A DNA stretch of 64,000 nucleotides from Paenalcaligenes hermetiae (GCF_039543645.1 NZ_BAABKD010000009.1:124001-188000); one strand, 5' to 3'; numbered from the stretch's first letter, positions 51,936 to 61,102 are shown. The notes: generated by a model not told the origin, from the sequence alone. A program made the numbers and translations.

Positions 51936-54008
51936 ATGTCGCGCACGATATTCGTTACTACCGCACTCCCATATGCTAATGGTTCCTTCCACATCGGTCA
52001 TATTATGGAATACATCCAAGCCGATATCTGGGTGCGCTCAATGCGAATGTCCGGCCATACAGTGCATTTTGTTGGGGCGGATGACGTTCATGGTGCGCCC
52101 ATTATGCTCAAAGCCCAAAACGAAGGGATCACTCCAGAAGAGCTGGTCGCTAAAGTCGCAGCCGAACGCCCTTTGTACTTGAATGGCTTTCATATCGAGT
52201 TCGATCATTGGCACCGTACCAACTCCCCTGAAAACGTTCAACTCTCACACGAAATCTACAATAAGCTCAAAGCCGCTGGCTTTATCGAAAGCCGGGTTAT
52301 CGAACAGTTTTATGACCCCGTCAAGGGCATGTTCCTGCCCGACCGTTATATTAAGGGCGAGTGCCCTTCATGTGGCGCCAAAGAGCAATACGGTGATAGT
52401 TGCGAGGCCTGTAGCTCTGTTTACTCGCCCACCGATCTCATCAACCCTTATTCAACATTAAGCAACGCACGTCCCGAACTACGTAGCTCCGAGCATTTTT
52501 TCTTTAAACTCTCGGACCCTCGTTGTGTGGCCTTCCTCCAAGAATGGACCACAGGCACCGACCCAAACGGACGTCCACGTTTGCAGTCCGAAGTTCTCGC
52601 CAAAACTCGCGAATGGCTAAGTAACGAAAATGGCGAAGCTGCTCTATCTGACTGGGACATTTCCCGCGATGAACCGTATTTTGGGATTCCTATCCCCGAT
52701 GCCCCCGGCAAATACTTCTACGTTTGGCTAGATGCTCCCGTTGGCTACTTGGCCTCGCTCAAATCCTACTGCCAAGAAAAAGGCTTAGATTTTGACGCTT
52801 TAGTCGACCCAAACGGCAATACTGAGCAAGTCCACTTTATCGGCAAAGATATTGTGTACTTCCACGCCCTATTCTGGCCCGCTATGCTTAAGTTTTCTGG
52901 GCGCAAAACACCAGACTCTTTACGCGTACATGGCTTTATCACTCTAAGCGGCGAAAAAATGTCTAAAAGCCGCGGTACCGGCATTTCACCATTACGCTAC
53001 TTAGAGCTTGGTTTAGATGCGGAATGGATGCGCTACTATATTGCTGCTAAGCTTAACTCCCATGTGGAAGACGTAGACTTTAACCCCGATGACTTTGTGG
53101 CGCGTGTTAATAGCGACCTGGTGGGTAAATACGTCAATATCGCCAGCCGAGCCGCTAACTTTATTGGTAAGTTTTTCGATGGCCAGCTCGGTTATGTTGG
53201 GGACACCAGCGCCATGCAGGCCGAATTCAAAGAGCTTGCCCAAACCGTTAGCCATAATCTAGAGATTGGCGAATACGGTCGTGCCGTTCGTCAAATCATG
53301 GGCTTAGCCGATAAGATCAACCAGGCTTTTGATAATGCCCAGCCGTGGGTTTTAGCTAAAGGCATTGCCGAGGCTTCTGAGCAAACCAAAGCCCAGTTGC
53401 AAGACATTTGCTCGCGCGCCATCGCCGGGTTTAAAGCCTTATCCGTAATGCTTAGCCCCATTGTGCCCGCGTTAACCCAGCGCGTTGCTACCGAACTCTT
53501 TGGCATGGATCGCCGCTTTGTCTGGGCAGATGCCGCTACCCTCCCCACATCGATCGCTCGCTTTAAGCACCTTTTACAGCGGGTAGATCCCAAGCAAATG
53601 GATGCCCTTTTTGAGCCGGCAGAAGTTGAAATGGAAACCCCTACTCCAGGCGGTGAAGCCATTGCCGAGACCATCGACTTCAAAGACTTCATCAAAGTCG
53701 ATTTACGCGTAGCAAAAATTGTAGAGTGCACAGAGGTCGAAGGCTCTGATAAATTATTGCGTCTCATGTTAGATGCCGACGAAGGGCGCTTACGCCAAGT
53801 TTTTTCCGGTATCAAGTCTGCCTATAAACCCGAAGACTTAGTGGGCAAGCTCACTGTATTGGTGGCCAACCTAGCTCCTCGTAAAATGCGTTTTGGCGTA
53901 TCTGAGGGCATGGTCCTAGCAGCTAGCCACGCAGATGAAAAGGAAAACCCGGGGCTCTACATACTGGAGCCGCACAGCGGCGCCAAACCTGGCATGCGAA
54001 TTAGCTAA
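51936..54008 (+). CDS. metG: Methionyl-tRNA synthetase
   Basis: A 690-residue class I aminoacyl-tRNA synthetase. It shows the HIGH-like motif LPYANGSFHIGHIMEYIQ, the four-Cys zinc knuckle (CPSCGAKEQYGDSCEACSS), KMSKS as GEKMSKSRGTGI, and a C-terminal EMAP-like tRNA-binding domain (about 590-690, DFIKVDLRVAKIVECTEVEGSDKLLRL). Length is typical of the long MetRS1 form with dimerising domain. The upstream 152 bases contain two short hairpin-forming stretches, such as CTATGCT-tgcct-AGCATAG (51810-51828), without a T run; their role is unknown. A terminator follows at once. Confidence 0.98.
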   Translation: MSRTIFVTTALPYANGSFHIGHIMEYIQADIWVRSMRMSGHTVHFVGADDVHGAPIMLKAQNEGITPEELVAKVAAERPLYLNGFHIEFDHWHRTNSPENVQLSHEIYNKLKAAGFIESRVIEQFYDPVKGMFLPDRYIKGECPSCGAKEQYGDSCEACSSVYSPTDLINPYSTLSNARPELRSSEHFFFKLSDPRCVAFLQEWTTGTDPNGRPRLQSEVLAKTREWLSNENGEAALSDWDISRDEPYFGIPIPDAPGKYFYVWLDAPVGYLASLKSYCQEKGLDFDALVDPNGNTEQVHFIGKDIVYFHALFWPAMLKFSGRKTPDSLRVHGFITLSGEKMSKSRGTGISPLRYLELGLDAEWMRYYIAAKLNSHVEDVDFNPDDFVARVNSDLVGKYVNIASRAANFIGKFFDGQLGYVGDTSAMQAEFKELAQTVSHNLEIGEYGRAVRQIMGLADKINQAFDNAQPWVLAKGIAEASEQTKAQLQDICSRAIAGFKALSVMLSPIVPALTQRVATELFGMDRRFVWADAATLPTSIARFKHLLQRVDPKQMDALFEPAEVEMETPTPGGEAIAETIDFKDFIKVDLRVAKIVECTEVEGSDKLLRLMLDADEGRLRQVFSGIKSAYKPEDLVGKLTVLVANLAPRKMRFGVSEGMVLAASHADEKENPGLYILEPHSGAKPGMRIS

Positions 54009-54023
54009 TAATCATTCTCATTC

Positions 54024-54057
54024 AAGGCACTAATAAAAATTAGTGCCTTTTCTTTTA
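54024..54057 (+). terminator. Terminator of metG
   Basis: Perfect 11-bp stem AAGGCACTAAT / ATTAGTGCCTT (54024-54034 and 54039-54049), loop AAAA, followed by TTTCTTTT. It lies 15 bases after the metG stop. Confidence 0.92.
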
Positions 54058-54107
54058 CCACCATCGCCTCTGGCATTGATTGTTTTCTATTTATTCTGAA
54101 TTACACC

Positions 54108-55013
54108 ATGGAAAAAATCCGTACCCAAGACCTTAAACGCACGCGCGCAGCCACGCGCTCAACCATGGTTAGCGTAGTCGTCAACCTCATTTTATCGCTG
54201 CTCCAATTACTCATCGGGTTATTTGCCAAGTCACAAGCCTTAGTCGCCGATGCAATTCACTCCCTTTCCGATTTGGTGTCAGATGGCATTGTGTTAATCG
54301 CTAATAAACACAGTGCCAAAGGCCCGGATGAGAACCACCCCTACGGTCATCGGCGCTTTGAGACCGCCGCCACGTTAGCTGTTGGTGTCATTCTTTTACT
54401 GGTCGGAGCAGGCATGCTCTGGAATAGTTTTAGCAAACTACAAAACCCAGACCTGATTGAAAAAGTACACCTCATTGCCCTACCGGTCGCTATTATTGCC
54501 TTAGTCGCCAAAGAACTCCTATTTCGCTACTTATTACGGGTAGCCAAAAACGTACGCTCCACCATGCTTGCCGCTAATGCTTGGCATGCTCGCTCTGATG
54601 CGGCCTCTTCTTTAGTTGTTGCAATCGCCATTGTTGCTAATGTAATGGGCTTGCCCATTGCTGACCCGCTCGCCGCTCTAGTGGTTGGCTTAATGGTATT
54701 TAGAATGGGCTGGCGTTTTTCTGTGGACGCTTTTAAAGACTTAATGGATCAGGCCGTAGACGATGAAACCGAAGCTAAAATTAAACAGTTAATCCTAGAA
54801 ACACCGGGGGTACTTGGTCTGCATGATCTGAAAACCCGTAAGCTCGGTGATATGATTTGGGTAGAAGTGGATTTAGAAATGAATGGCCAACTCACTATCT
54901 ACGAAGGTCATGATATTGCTGAAGCCGCACGTAAGCGTGTGATGGAAGCTTTACCCGTATTAGATGTCATGACGCACTTTGATCCTGTAGAACACTATCA
55001 ATCCTCAAAATGA
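54108..55013 (+). CDS. Cation diffusion facilitator transporter (FieF-like)
   Basis: A 301-residue CDF protein exporting Zn2+, Fe2+ or Mn2+ in exchange for protons. The membrane domain has six spans with the metal-site motifs VADAIHSLSDLVSD (HxxxD-like, with Asp) and ANAWHARSDAASSLVVAIA (HxxxD), and the GPDENHPYGHRRFETAATLAV loop. A cytoplasmic C-terminal domain (about 215-295) binds metal. It is separated from metG by a terminator and overlaps the PaaX-family gene by 4 bases (ATGA), so that regulator may be co-transcribed with it. The metal is not decided by the sequence. Confidence 0.92.
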   Translation: MEKIRTQDLKRTRAATRSTMVSVVVNLILSLLQLLIGLFAKSQALVADAIHSLSDLVSDGIVLIANKHSAKGPDENHPYGHRRFETAATLAVGVILLLVGAGMLWNSFSKLQNPDLIEKVHLIALPVAIIALVAKELLFRYLLRVAKNVRSTMLAANAWHARSDAASSLVVAIAIVANVMGLPIADPLAALVVGLMVFRMGWRFSVDAFKDLMDQAVDDETEAKIKQLILETPGVLGLHDLKTRKLGDMIWVEVDLEMNGQLTIYEGHDIAEAARKRVMEALPVLDVMTHFDPVEHYQSSK

Positions 55014-55885
55014 ACACCTCTACTGCTATTGATGAGTTTATTGCTGGGCGAGAAAGCTGGGGGCAAGAACAGCCAGCCCACCACCGCCATATTATTACCC
55101 TGTTTGGGTTATTTGGGCGTCCAGCGGGCAAAGCTTTTCCTGTTGCCGCCATTGTGCATCTTATTCATTTATTAGGTGCAGAGCCATCTAGCATACGCTC
55201 TTCGATTTCCCGCTTGAAAAAAAAAGGGGTTTTGGTCAGTAAAAAAACCCATACAGGTAACGGTTATGCCCTAAATGAAGAGCTAGAACCCCATCTTCAA
55301 GCAGGGGATGTACGTATTTTTACACCGACCTCAGCCAGTATTGGTGACCCCTGGCTCTTGGTCTCATTTTCAGTACCCGAAACCGAGCGCAAAAACCGTC
55401 ATAAAATTCGTACAGGCTTATCACGTATTGGCTTTGGGGCGGTGGCCTCGGGCCTATATATAGGTCCAGCCCGTCTCAAAGCCGAAATCTCGGCCTATGT
55501 ACGCGAACATGGGCTCTGGGACTATATGAATTTTTTTATTTGTCAGCCCAGTGGTTTAATGGATTTAAAAAACAAAATCCCTAAATGGTGGGACCTAGAC
55601 GCCATAGCCCACGCTTATCAAGGTTTTGTGGATCAATATCAACCCGCTATTGCTCTATGGCAAGACAAAGTCAAACAAGGCCAAGTAGACCATGCAGAAG
55701 CCTTTAAGCTTTACTTGCCCATGATGACGCAGTGGCGTCGGCTGCCTTATTTAGACCCGGGCTTACCCGCGGAACTGCTGCCCCAGAACTGGATAGGGTT
55801 TGCAGCACGTAAAGTCTTTAATGACTTATATCGTTTACTGCAGGCACCCGCTACCCAGTATGTCATGCCGCTTATTACAGCTTAA
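55010..55885 (+). CDS. PaaX-family transcriptional repressor
   Basis: A 291-residue regulator of the PaaX family (phenylacetate repressor-like). It has an N-terminal winged helix (HRHIITLFGLFGRPAGKAFPVAAIVHLIHLLGAEPSSIRSSISRLKKKGVL, residues 25-77, read in two parts) and the PaaX C-terminal domain (about 110-285) with DPWLLVSFSVPETERKNRH and IGFGAVASGLYIGPAR. PaaX proteins respond to aryl-CoA or related ligands. It heads the catabolic cluster on its right and converges with the carboxylesterase gene, their stops overlapping (TTAA). It may repress the divergent promoter region at 58443-58697. Confidence 0.88.
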   Translation: MNTSTAIDEFIAGRESWGQEQPAHHRHIITLFGLFGRPAGKAFPVAAIVHLIHLLGAEPSSIRSSISRLKKKGVLVSKKTHTGNGYALNEELEPHLQAGDVRIFTPTSASIGDPWLLVSFSVPETERKNRHKIRTGLSRIGFGAVASGLYIGPARLKAEISAYVREHGLWDYMNFFICQPSGLMDLKNKIPKWWDLDAIAHAYQGFVDQYQPAIALWQDKVKQGQVDHAEAFKLYLPMMTQWRRLPYLDPGLPAELLPQNWIGFAARKVFNDLYRLLQAPATQYVMPLITA

Positions 55886-57219
55886 TCGTTGTCTTGCCCC
55901 CGCACAAAATCCACCAGATGCGTTCGCCATTTTTGCGACTCGGCTTCAAAAATCTCTGGGCTCAAGCCCTGTAACATAGGAGCATCAGCCCAATCCGCCC
56001 AATTACCAAACTGAAAAGGCAAATCAAAACAATGCCCACTATAAAAACCAGCAAGTGGGCTCTCTAGGGTAAAAGGCTGAAATACAACCCGTTTACCTTG
56101 GGCGCTTAATGCCTGCGCATACTGATAAGGAAAACGCTGAAACTGACGCCATGACGAGGCTTTTACAATCTGTCTGTAAGGGGTTAAACCCGATGCGGCA
56201 CCCGCGTACTTGCCCTGTTTTTTTAACACAGGCGGTAAATCCTGCAATGACCAATGCTGTAACACCTGGTCCACCTGCTCTTGGGTTACGGTTTTGTAAT
56301 CATCCCTGTCAAAGAAAAATGCAGAAGACTCATCCGCCGTGTAGCGAATATACCAAGCTTGAGCATGACTATGCTGCGCCGCCCACTCCGGCTCCAGAAA
56401 AGCAGGAGGAATATCAGGCCCTTCTGTAGGTAGAAAAGCAGAAGGAGCATAACCCAACTGAAATGGGTGCTGCGGTAAAGCCTGCATGCCTAGACGAAGA
56501 AGCGTTGTGGCAGAGCAAGCCAAAACATCCACGCCTGTCTGATTCATCCCATGCCAAACCGTTTGCTGCTGCGACACCGTCCAGGGCGCCCTTGTCCCCA
56601 TACTTAGTAAAGCCACGCGATCGATCATGCCCTTGAACTCTGGCAAAGTCGAGAGTAAATGCGCATACCAGCCCCCTGCAGACTGCCCTGCCACACACAA
56701 GCGAGTCGGATCCCCCCCAAAGCCAGCAATGTGCTTGACCACCCAATGCAAACCTAGACGTAAATCATCAACGGGTAACGACCCTATTGCTGTGGTTTGT
56801 GCATGAGCTAAAGCACCAAGTCTATAGCTGACATTCACAACAACAATTCCCTGCGCAGCTAAACGCGCACCCTCGTACCATGGCATGGCACCGCCCCCAG
56901 TCAGCCAGGCGCCCCCATGAATAAAGACCAGCACTGGTAAACGCTCTGCCTGTGCAGGGGCCCAAACATTAACAAAAAAAGCATCCTCTGACTGGGGGTT
57001 AGCTTTAGCTGTTCCCATAGAGCTAGCTAAACGGCTCGGCAACTGCGGAAAAATGGGCACATCATGCAGCTGGCTCACTGCCAGCTGTCCCGACGCAGGG
57101 ACAGCCGGTTGAAACCGTTCCGTGAGCTGCGCAAAGCGCACGCCATACCAACCATTTACCGTAACACCATCCAATACTTGCGAGGCGGATACTTGTGGGG
57201 AAAAAGGGCTAGGGCTCAT
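55882..57219 (-). CDS. Carboxylesterase type B
   Basis: A 445-residue alpha/beta-hydrolase of the type B carboxylesterase family. The oxyanion block is VLVFIHGGAWLTGGGAMPWYEG; the nucleophile elbow is CVAGQSAGGWYAHLL (GxSxG, Ser in GQSAGG); the acid and His regions lie at about 310-320 and 390-400 (FYSGHCFDLPFQFGNW). No signal peptide is seen. It is second in a minus-strand pair with the monooxygenase gene (overlap 4 bases) and so probably hydrolyses an ester or amide in the same pathway. It is shorter than animal-type esterases but complete by motif order. Confidence 0.88.
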   Translation of the reverse strand: MSPSPFSPQVSASQVLDGVTVNGWYGVRFAQLTERFQPAVPASGQLAVSQLHDVPIFPQLPSRLASSMGTAKANPQSEDAFFVNVWAPAQAERLPVLVFIHGGAWLTGGGAMPWYEGARLAAQGIVVVNVSYRLGALAHAQTTAIGSLPVDDLRLGLHWVVKHIAGFGGDPTRLCVAGQSAGGWYAHLLSTLPEFKGMIDRVALLSMGTRAPWTVSQQQTVWHGMNQTGVDVLACSATTLLRLGMQALPQHPFQLGYAPSAFLPTEGPDIPPAFLEPEWAAQHSHAQAWYIRYTADESSAFFFDRDDYKTVTQEQVDQVLQHWSLQDLPPVLKKQGKYAGAASGLTPYRQIVKASSWRQFQRFPYQYAQALSAQGKRVVFQPFTLESPLAGFYSGHCFDLPFQFGNWADWADAPMLQGLSPEIFEAESQKWRTHLVDFVRGQDND

Positions 57220-58442
57220 AGCTTAGTGGAAATAAAAGGGGTCTCGGTGATAGCATTACCATGCAGCTCGTACCCCATAGGAGCCGTAATGGACGCATGG
57301 CGAGTGCCTGTATTCACATCGCGCCACATCCGCCCCAATACACTGTTCTCAGCAAAAGCGGCCGTACCGTGTAACCAACATAACTCATTCATGGCTGCGA
57401 CAAGCTCATGACCAGCATGTCCAATACCAGCTCGGTGCCGCGCTCTTTGCTCTAAAGGCATTGGCTCATGCCCAGACGCCGCACGATCAATGGCCGCTGC
57501 GGAGCGCTCTAACAGCAACCGAGCCCCATCAATTTTAATACTTGTCGCACCCAGATTTTGTACAAACGCCCCCGAGTCAGACTGCTTTGTATAGTGTGTA
57601 TACGTAATGCCGCGCTTATTAGCTAAGCCTGCCGTGTAATCAAACCCTGCATACGCTGCACCAACCGATGGGGCTTGAATGGTCGTAGACATGGTTAAAT
57701 GCGGTGTTAAGCGTCTACCAAACGTTTCTTGCGCTTCGCGCTCGGGGTCCATGCCCATTAATGCTTCAAACGTAATGACTCGGTTATGCGGTACCCACAA
57801 GTCTTCTGCAATCATCGTATTTGATCCTGAGCCACGCATACCTATGGTGTACCACGTGTCTTGAATTTCAAACTCATCACGACGCATTAACACAAAACCC
57901 ACTCGAGAGGTATCAGGGTCCTCGGCACTACGCTTGATATATAAAATGCCTAATGCCCAATGTGAATGATTACTATTCGAAGCAAAAGGCCATTTTCCTT
58001 TAATGCGCCACCCCTGTCCATCAGGCACCGCAGTTCCTTGAGGCTGAGCAAAAATAGAAGCAGAGCGTATCGGCCCATTCGCAAAGACTTCATCAAGCAC
58101 TGCATCCTCATAGCGGTTCGTCAACATGACGGAGCCATTAGAAATCACCACACACCACGCGGCACTGGGATCGTAATAGCCAATAGTTCGCGCCACCTCA
58201 AAGAGCATTTGCGCCCCGCCCTCATAGCCACCATAACGCTTCAATGTAGAAATATCCCAAGCACCTATTTGCTCCAGCGCCTCGACCGAGGCTTGGGGCA
58301 ATAGACGCTGACGATCGGCAACCACTGCCTGCTCTCTAAGCAAAGGGCCAATTTCGTGTACCCGCTGCACCATTTGCTCTACTTCTTCACGCGCAGGTGG
58401 CTGTGACATAACAATTCGATTATCAGTGGCTAAAAGCGACAT
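57216..58442 (-). CDS. Acyl-CoA-dehydrogenase-fold flavin monooxygenase, two-component type
   Basis: A 408-residue protein of the acyl-CoA dehydrogenase/group D flavin monooxygenase fold (DszC/HsaA/HpaH-like). It has the N-terminal helical domain (30-140), a central beta domain (WRIKGKWPFASNSNHSHWALG, residues 145-165) and the C-terminal helical bundle. The FMN/FAD-binding region around TWYTIGMRGSGSNTMIAEDLWVP is typical of flavin-reductase-dependent hydroxylases. Start ATG 58442 has AGGGGAAG upstream. A flavin reductase gene lies divergently 255 bases away and can supply reduced flavin. Substrate is not known; aromatic or heteroaromatic hydroxylation fits the neighbours. Confidence 0.85.
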   Translation of the reverse strand: MSLLATDNRIVMSQPPAREEVEQMVQRVHEIGPLLREQAVVADRQRLLPQASVEALEQIGAWDISTLKRYGGYEGGAQMLFEVARTIGYYDPSAAWCVVISNGSVMLTNRYEDAVLDEVFANGPIRSASIFAQPQGTAVPDGQGWRIKGKWPFASNSNHSHWALGILYIKRSAEDPDTSRVGFVLMRRDEFEIQDTWYTIGMRGSGSNTMIAEDLWVPHNRVITFEALMGMDPEREAQETFGRRLTPHLTMSTTIQAPSVGAAYAGFDYTAGLANKRGITYTHYTKQSDSGAFVQNLGATSIKIDGARLLLERSAAAIDRAASGHEPMPLEQRARHRAGIGHAGHELVAAMNELCWLHGTAAFAENSVLGRMWRDVNTGTRHASITAPMGYELHGNAITETPFISTKL

Positions 58443-58697
58443 TATCTTCCCCTAATAAAAACATGCAAAATATATACGACCGTCTGTTATATGCAATATT
58501 AGAACAAGATAGACAGATTCTATTACTATGGTTTTCCCTCAAATCTTTATTTATCAGTAGACCCAACTCCCCTTTAAGCATAAAGGTTTTCCCTAGGTTT
58601 GTTGCTATTTTCTGTTGATCGCACAATACTTGCACTATAAACCTATTAAAAACCTGTTTACTTTGAGCGCAATCGTTTTGGCATGAAGGATAAAGAT

Positions 58698-59213
58698 ATG
58701 ACTGGAGACCACCACTTTGATCAGGCCCAACTACGCGAAGCTTTTGGACTGTTCCCATCGGGTGTAGCCGCTATTGCCGCACAACATGACCATGCACCGC
58801 ACGTGATTGTGGCCTCTAGCTTTTCTGTGGGTGTTTCTTTACAACCACCTCTAGCGGCTTTCTTTGTTCAGAAGCACTCCTCTACTTGGCGCTTTTTACA
58901 ACATGCGGAACGCCTAGGCGTATCCATTCTGAGTTATGAGCATGCACAGATTTGCCGTCAATTGGCAGGACAAGATAAAAACCAGCGCTTCGAAGGGGTG
59001 GATTATCACATCACAGCAACGGGTGCCATTCAACTCGCAAAAGCCCCCATTTGGTTTGAATGTTCTATTTACGATGTCCATCCTGCGGGGGACCATCTTT
59101 CTGTACAACTACTAATTCAAAAACTGAACATACAAAAAGACACCACCCCACTGGTTTATCATCAGTCACGCTTTTTCCCCTTAGACGCCACCACGACCGC
59201 CTTATCGGCCTAA
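58698..59213 (+). CDS. Flavin reductase (HpaC-like) of a two-component monooxygenase
   Basis: A 171-residue FMN-binding split-barrel NAD(P)H:flavin oxidoreductase. It has the family order AFGLFPSGVAAIAA, VIVASSFSVGVSLQPPLAAFFVQKHSSTW, LGVSILSYEHAQICRQLAG, and the closing HQSRFFPLD. The ATG at 58698 is favoured because AAGGA lies 7 bases upstream; an earlier in-frame ATG at 58683 lacks such a site. It supplies reduced flavin to the monooxygenase encoded divergently. The NicX-like dioxygenase gene follows 36 bases downstream in the same direction. Confidence 0.9.
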   Translation: MTGDHHFDQAQLREAFGLFPSGVAAIAAQHDHAPHVIVASSFSVGVSLQPPLAAFFVQKHSSTWRFLQHAERLGVSILSYEHAQICRQLAGQDKNQRFEGVDYHITATGAIQLAKAPIWFECSIYDVHPAGDHLSVQLLIQKLNIQKDTTPLVYHQSRFFPLDATTTALSA

Positions 59214-59249
59214 ATGTAATTTTATTATTGATAAATAGGAGACCGTCCC

Positions 59250-60296
59250 GTGCTAGTAGAACGTATCGAAGGTAAATGGATTGCTGATTTTGTAGAGGTT
59301 TTTCAATTATGCCAAGTCAAACCCGGTGAAAGCGCGGCGATCTTATCCGAATCCCAATCACGCCCTATCTTGCCTCAGCTAGCGGAACTGGCGCTTAGCC
59401 AACTGGGAGCGCAAGTCTTTCATATCACAATCCCATCACCCCGTAATCACGAGGCTGTACCCTTACGTTCTACAGGCACCTCGCTGGCTTTAGCTAATCA
59501 CCCTTCTGTCATACAGGCATTAGCGCATACTTCCTTTGTCGTGGACTGCACTGTAGAAGGGTTATTGCATGCCGTAGAAAGAAATGCGCTATTAGCTCAT
59601 GGTGCACGTATTATGATGATTAGTAACGAGCACCCAGAAATTCTTGAGCGTGTTAAACCCAGCCTAGAAGTCCACAAAAAAAGCCAAATCGGCGGGCAAA
59701 TGATCAGTACTGCCAGCACCATGCATGTTAGCTCTGCAGCCGGCACCGACTTAACCGTGGATTTAACAGATGTTGTAGGAAGAGGCAGTGCAGGCATCGC
59801 CGATAAACCAGGCAGCTTTGGGTATTGGCCTGCCGGTCTTTGTATTTGCTACCCAAGCAACGGCAGCGTCAATGGCAGGGTCGTCTTAGACCGCGGGGAT
59901 CTTAATCTAACGTTTAAGCGCTATCTGGAATCCCCCGTCACGCTCCATATAGAAAACGATTTTGTGGTGCATATTGAGGGCACAGGCGTGGATGCCGAGT
60001 TGATTCGCTCCTATTATGCCAACTGGAAAGAACCCGATGCCTATGCCGTCAGCCATGTCGGCTGGGGTATGGCTCCCGCAGCACGTTGGGACGCCATGGT
60101 CATGTATGACAAACGTGATACCAATGGCACCGAACAACGTGCTTTTGCAGGCAACTTTTTAATCTCTACGGGCGCTAATCCTGCCGCGAACCGTTTTAGC
60201 TCATGTCACTTTGATTATCCCATGCGTAACTGCACGGTGCGCTTAGACGATACGATTGTTGTGAAAGAAGGGGTGTTGCAAGGAGAGCTGGCGTAA
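59250..60296 (+). CDS. NicX-like metal-dependent ring-cleavage dioxygenase
   Basis: A 348-residue protein of the NicX/M29-like family; NicX is the Fe(II) 2,5-dihydroxypyridine 5,6-dioxygenase of nicotinate breakdown. Close agreement with remembered NicX is seen in GSFGYWPAGLCICYPSNGS and SHVGWGMAPAARW, and the three Fe ligands are retained as His269 (SHVGWG), His320 and Asp322 (CHFDYPMRN). The start is GTG at 59250 with TAGGAG 9 bases upstream. The gene follows the flavin reductase by 36 bases. Ring opening of a dihydroxylated pyridine-like substrate is the best inference; a peptidase-like role is less likely because of the ligand set. Confidence 0.86.
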   Translation: MLVERIEGKWIADFVEVFQLCQVKPGESAAILSESQSRPILPQLAELALSQLGAQVFHITIPSPRNHEAVPLRSTGTSLALANHPSVIQALAHTSFVVDCTVEGLLHAVERNALLAHGARIMMISNEHPEILERVKPSLEVHKKSQIGGQMISTASTMHVSSAAGTDLTVDLTDVVGRGSAGIADKPGSFGYWPAGLCICYPSNGSVNGRVVLDRGDLNLTFKRYLESPVTLHIENDFVVHIEGTGVDAELIRSYYANWKEPDAYAVSHVGWGMAPAARWDAMVMYDKRDTNGTEQRAFAGNFLISTGANPAANRFSSCHFDYPMRNCTVRLDDTIVVKEGVLQGELA

Positions 60297-60347
60297 CCTT
60301 TTGCTTAAGCGTTTTCTTTAACCGCCTTTTTTACTATTCACCTTTGT

Positions 60348-61010
60348 ATGTCTACTCGATATCGACTACTTAGCTTTCATCAAAGCCAAAGCTCAAGGCC
60401 TGCGTTTCTATCTCAAATGCGCAGCGCAACACATCAGCGCGACATGATATTACGCGCCACTTCTGCCCACGCCCTGCAATGGCGTTACGCTAGTGTTAAG
60501 ACGGAGCACAGTGCCTTACCCAGCATCGCCCACTGGGTCAATGAGGTTGATTTTGCATCGCTTGCCCATGCCCATGCGTGGGCTGATGAAATTAAGCAGC
60601 TACCGATTTTGGCCTCGAGCTTAGTGTTCTACGCCATCGGAGAGGTGCTGATACCAAAACAACCCGATAACCACTCCACCCCACCGCTTTTGGTGTTTCG
60701 CTTTGCCAAAAAATCCGCTTTGCTGAACCATACCCAATTTAGTCAATACTGGCGTGACACCCATGCGCCCATAGCTTGTGCTAGCCCACATTTACAACGC
60801 TATGAACAAGTCCATACCATCGCGTCATCAGATTCAGCATGGCATTGGGACGGCTTTACGGTTTCGTGTTTTAATGGCATTGAGGAAATGCATCAGCATG
60901 CACAACACCCAGCAGGACAAGCAGCGGCATACGATACAAAGCATTTTTTAACGCCAACCGCCCAACCCTATGTGGTGAGCCACAAAGAAGGACAAATTCA
61001 GCTGGGTTAA
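60348..61010 (+). CDS. EthD-domain protein
   Basis: A 220-residue protein whose second half contains an EthD-like dimeric alpha/beta barrel domain (FRFAKKSALLNHTQFSQYWRDTH, residues 125-147, with WRDTHAP the usual signature). The N-terminal half (about 1-110) looks like a second, degenerate copy of the same fold. EthD proteins accompany cytochrome P450, dioxygenase or other catabolic genes and may bind or convert reactive intermediates. It starts 51 bases after the dioxygenase stop; no clear ribosome-binding site was found. It ends the catabolic cluster just before tRNA-Gly. Confidence 0.85.
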   Translation: MSTRYRLLSFHQSQSSRPAFLSQMRSATHQRDMILRATSAHALQWRYASVKTEHSALPSIAHWVNEVDFASLAHAHAWADEIKQLPILASSLVFYAIGEVLIPKQPDNHSTPPLLVFRFAKKSALLNHTQFSQYWRDTHAPIACASPHLQRYEQVHTIASSDSAWHWDGFTVSCFNGIEEMHQHAQHPAGQAAAYDTKHFLTPTAQPYVVSHKEGQIQLG

Positions 61011-61028
61011 GTAGGAAGATTAAGAAGA

Positions 61029-61102
61029 TGGAGCGGGTGAAGGGGATCGAACCCTCGTCTCGAGCTTGGGAAGCTAGCGTTCTACCATTGAACTACACCC
61101 GC
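61029..61102 (-). tRNA. tRNA-Gly (CCC anticodon)
   Basis: Minus-strand cloverleaf: acceptor GCGGGTG / CACCCGC, D arm TAGTTCAATGGTAGAAC, anticodon loop TTCCCAA (anticodon CCC), T arm with GGTTCGATCC, discriminator T, encoded CCA (61029-61031). The anticodon stem CTAGC / GCTCG has one U-C mismatch at its second pair; the rest is as in the E. coli glyU tRNA. Confidence 0.92.

Noticed and set aside
58470..58495. TATACGACCGTCTGTTATA near the catabolic promoter as a PaaX operator
   Set aside because: The GACCGTC core and the flanking TATA arms have different centres, so the dyad is poor; no second copy was found.
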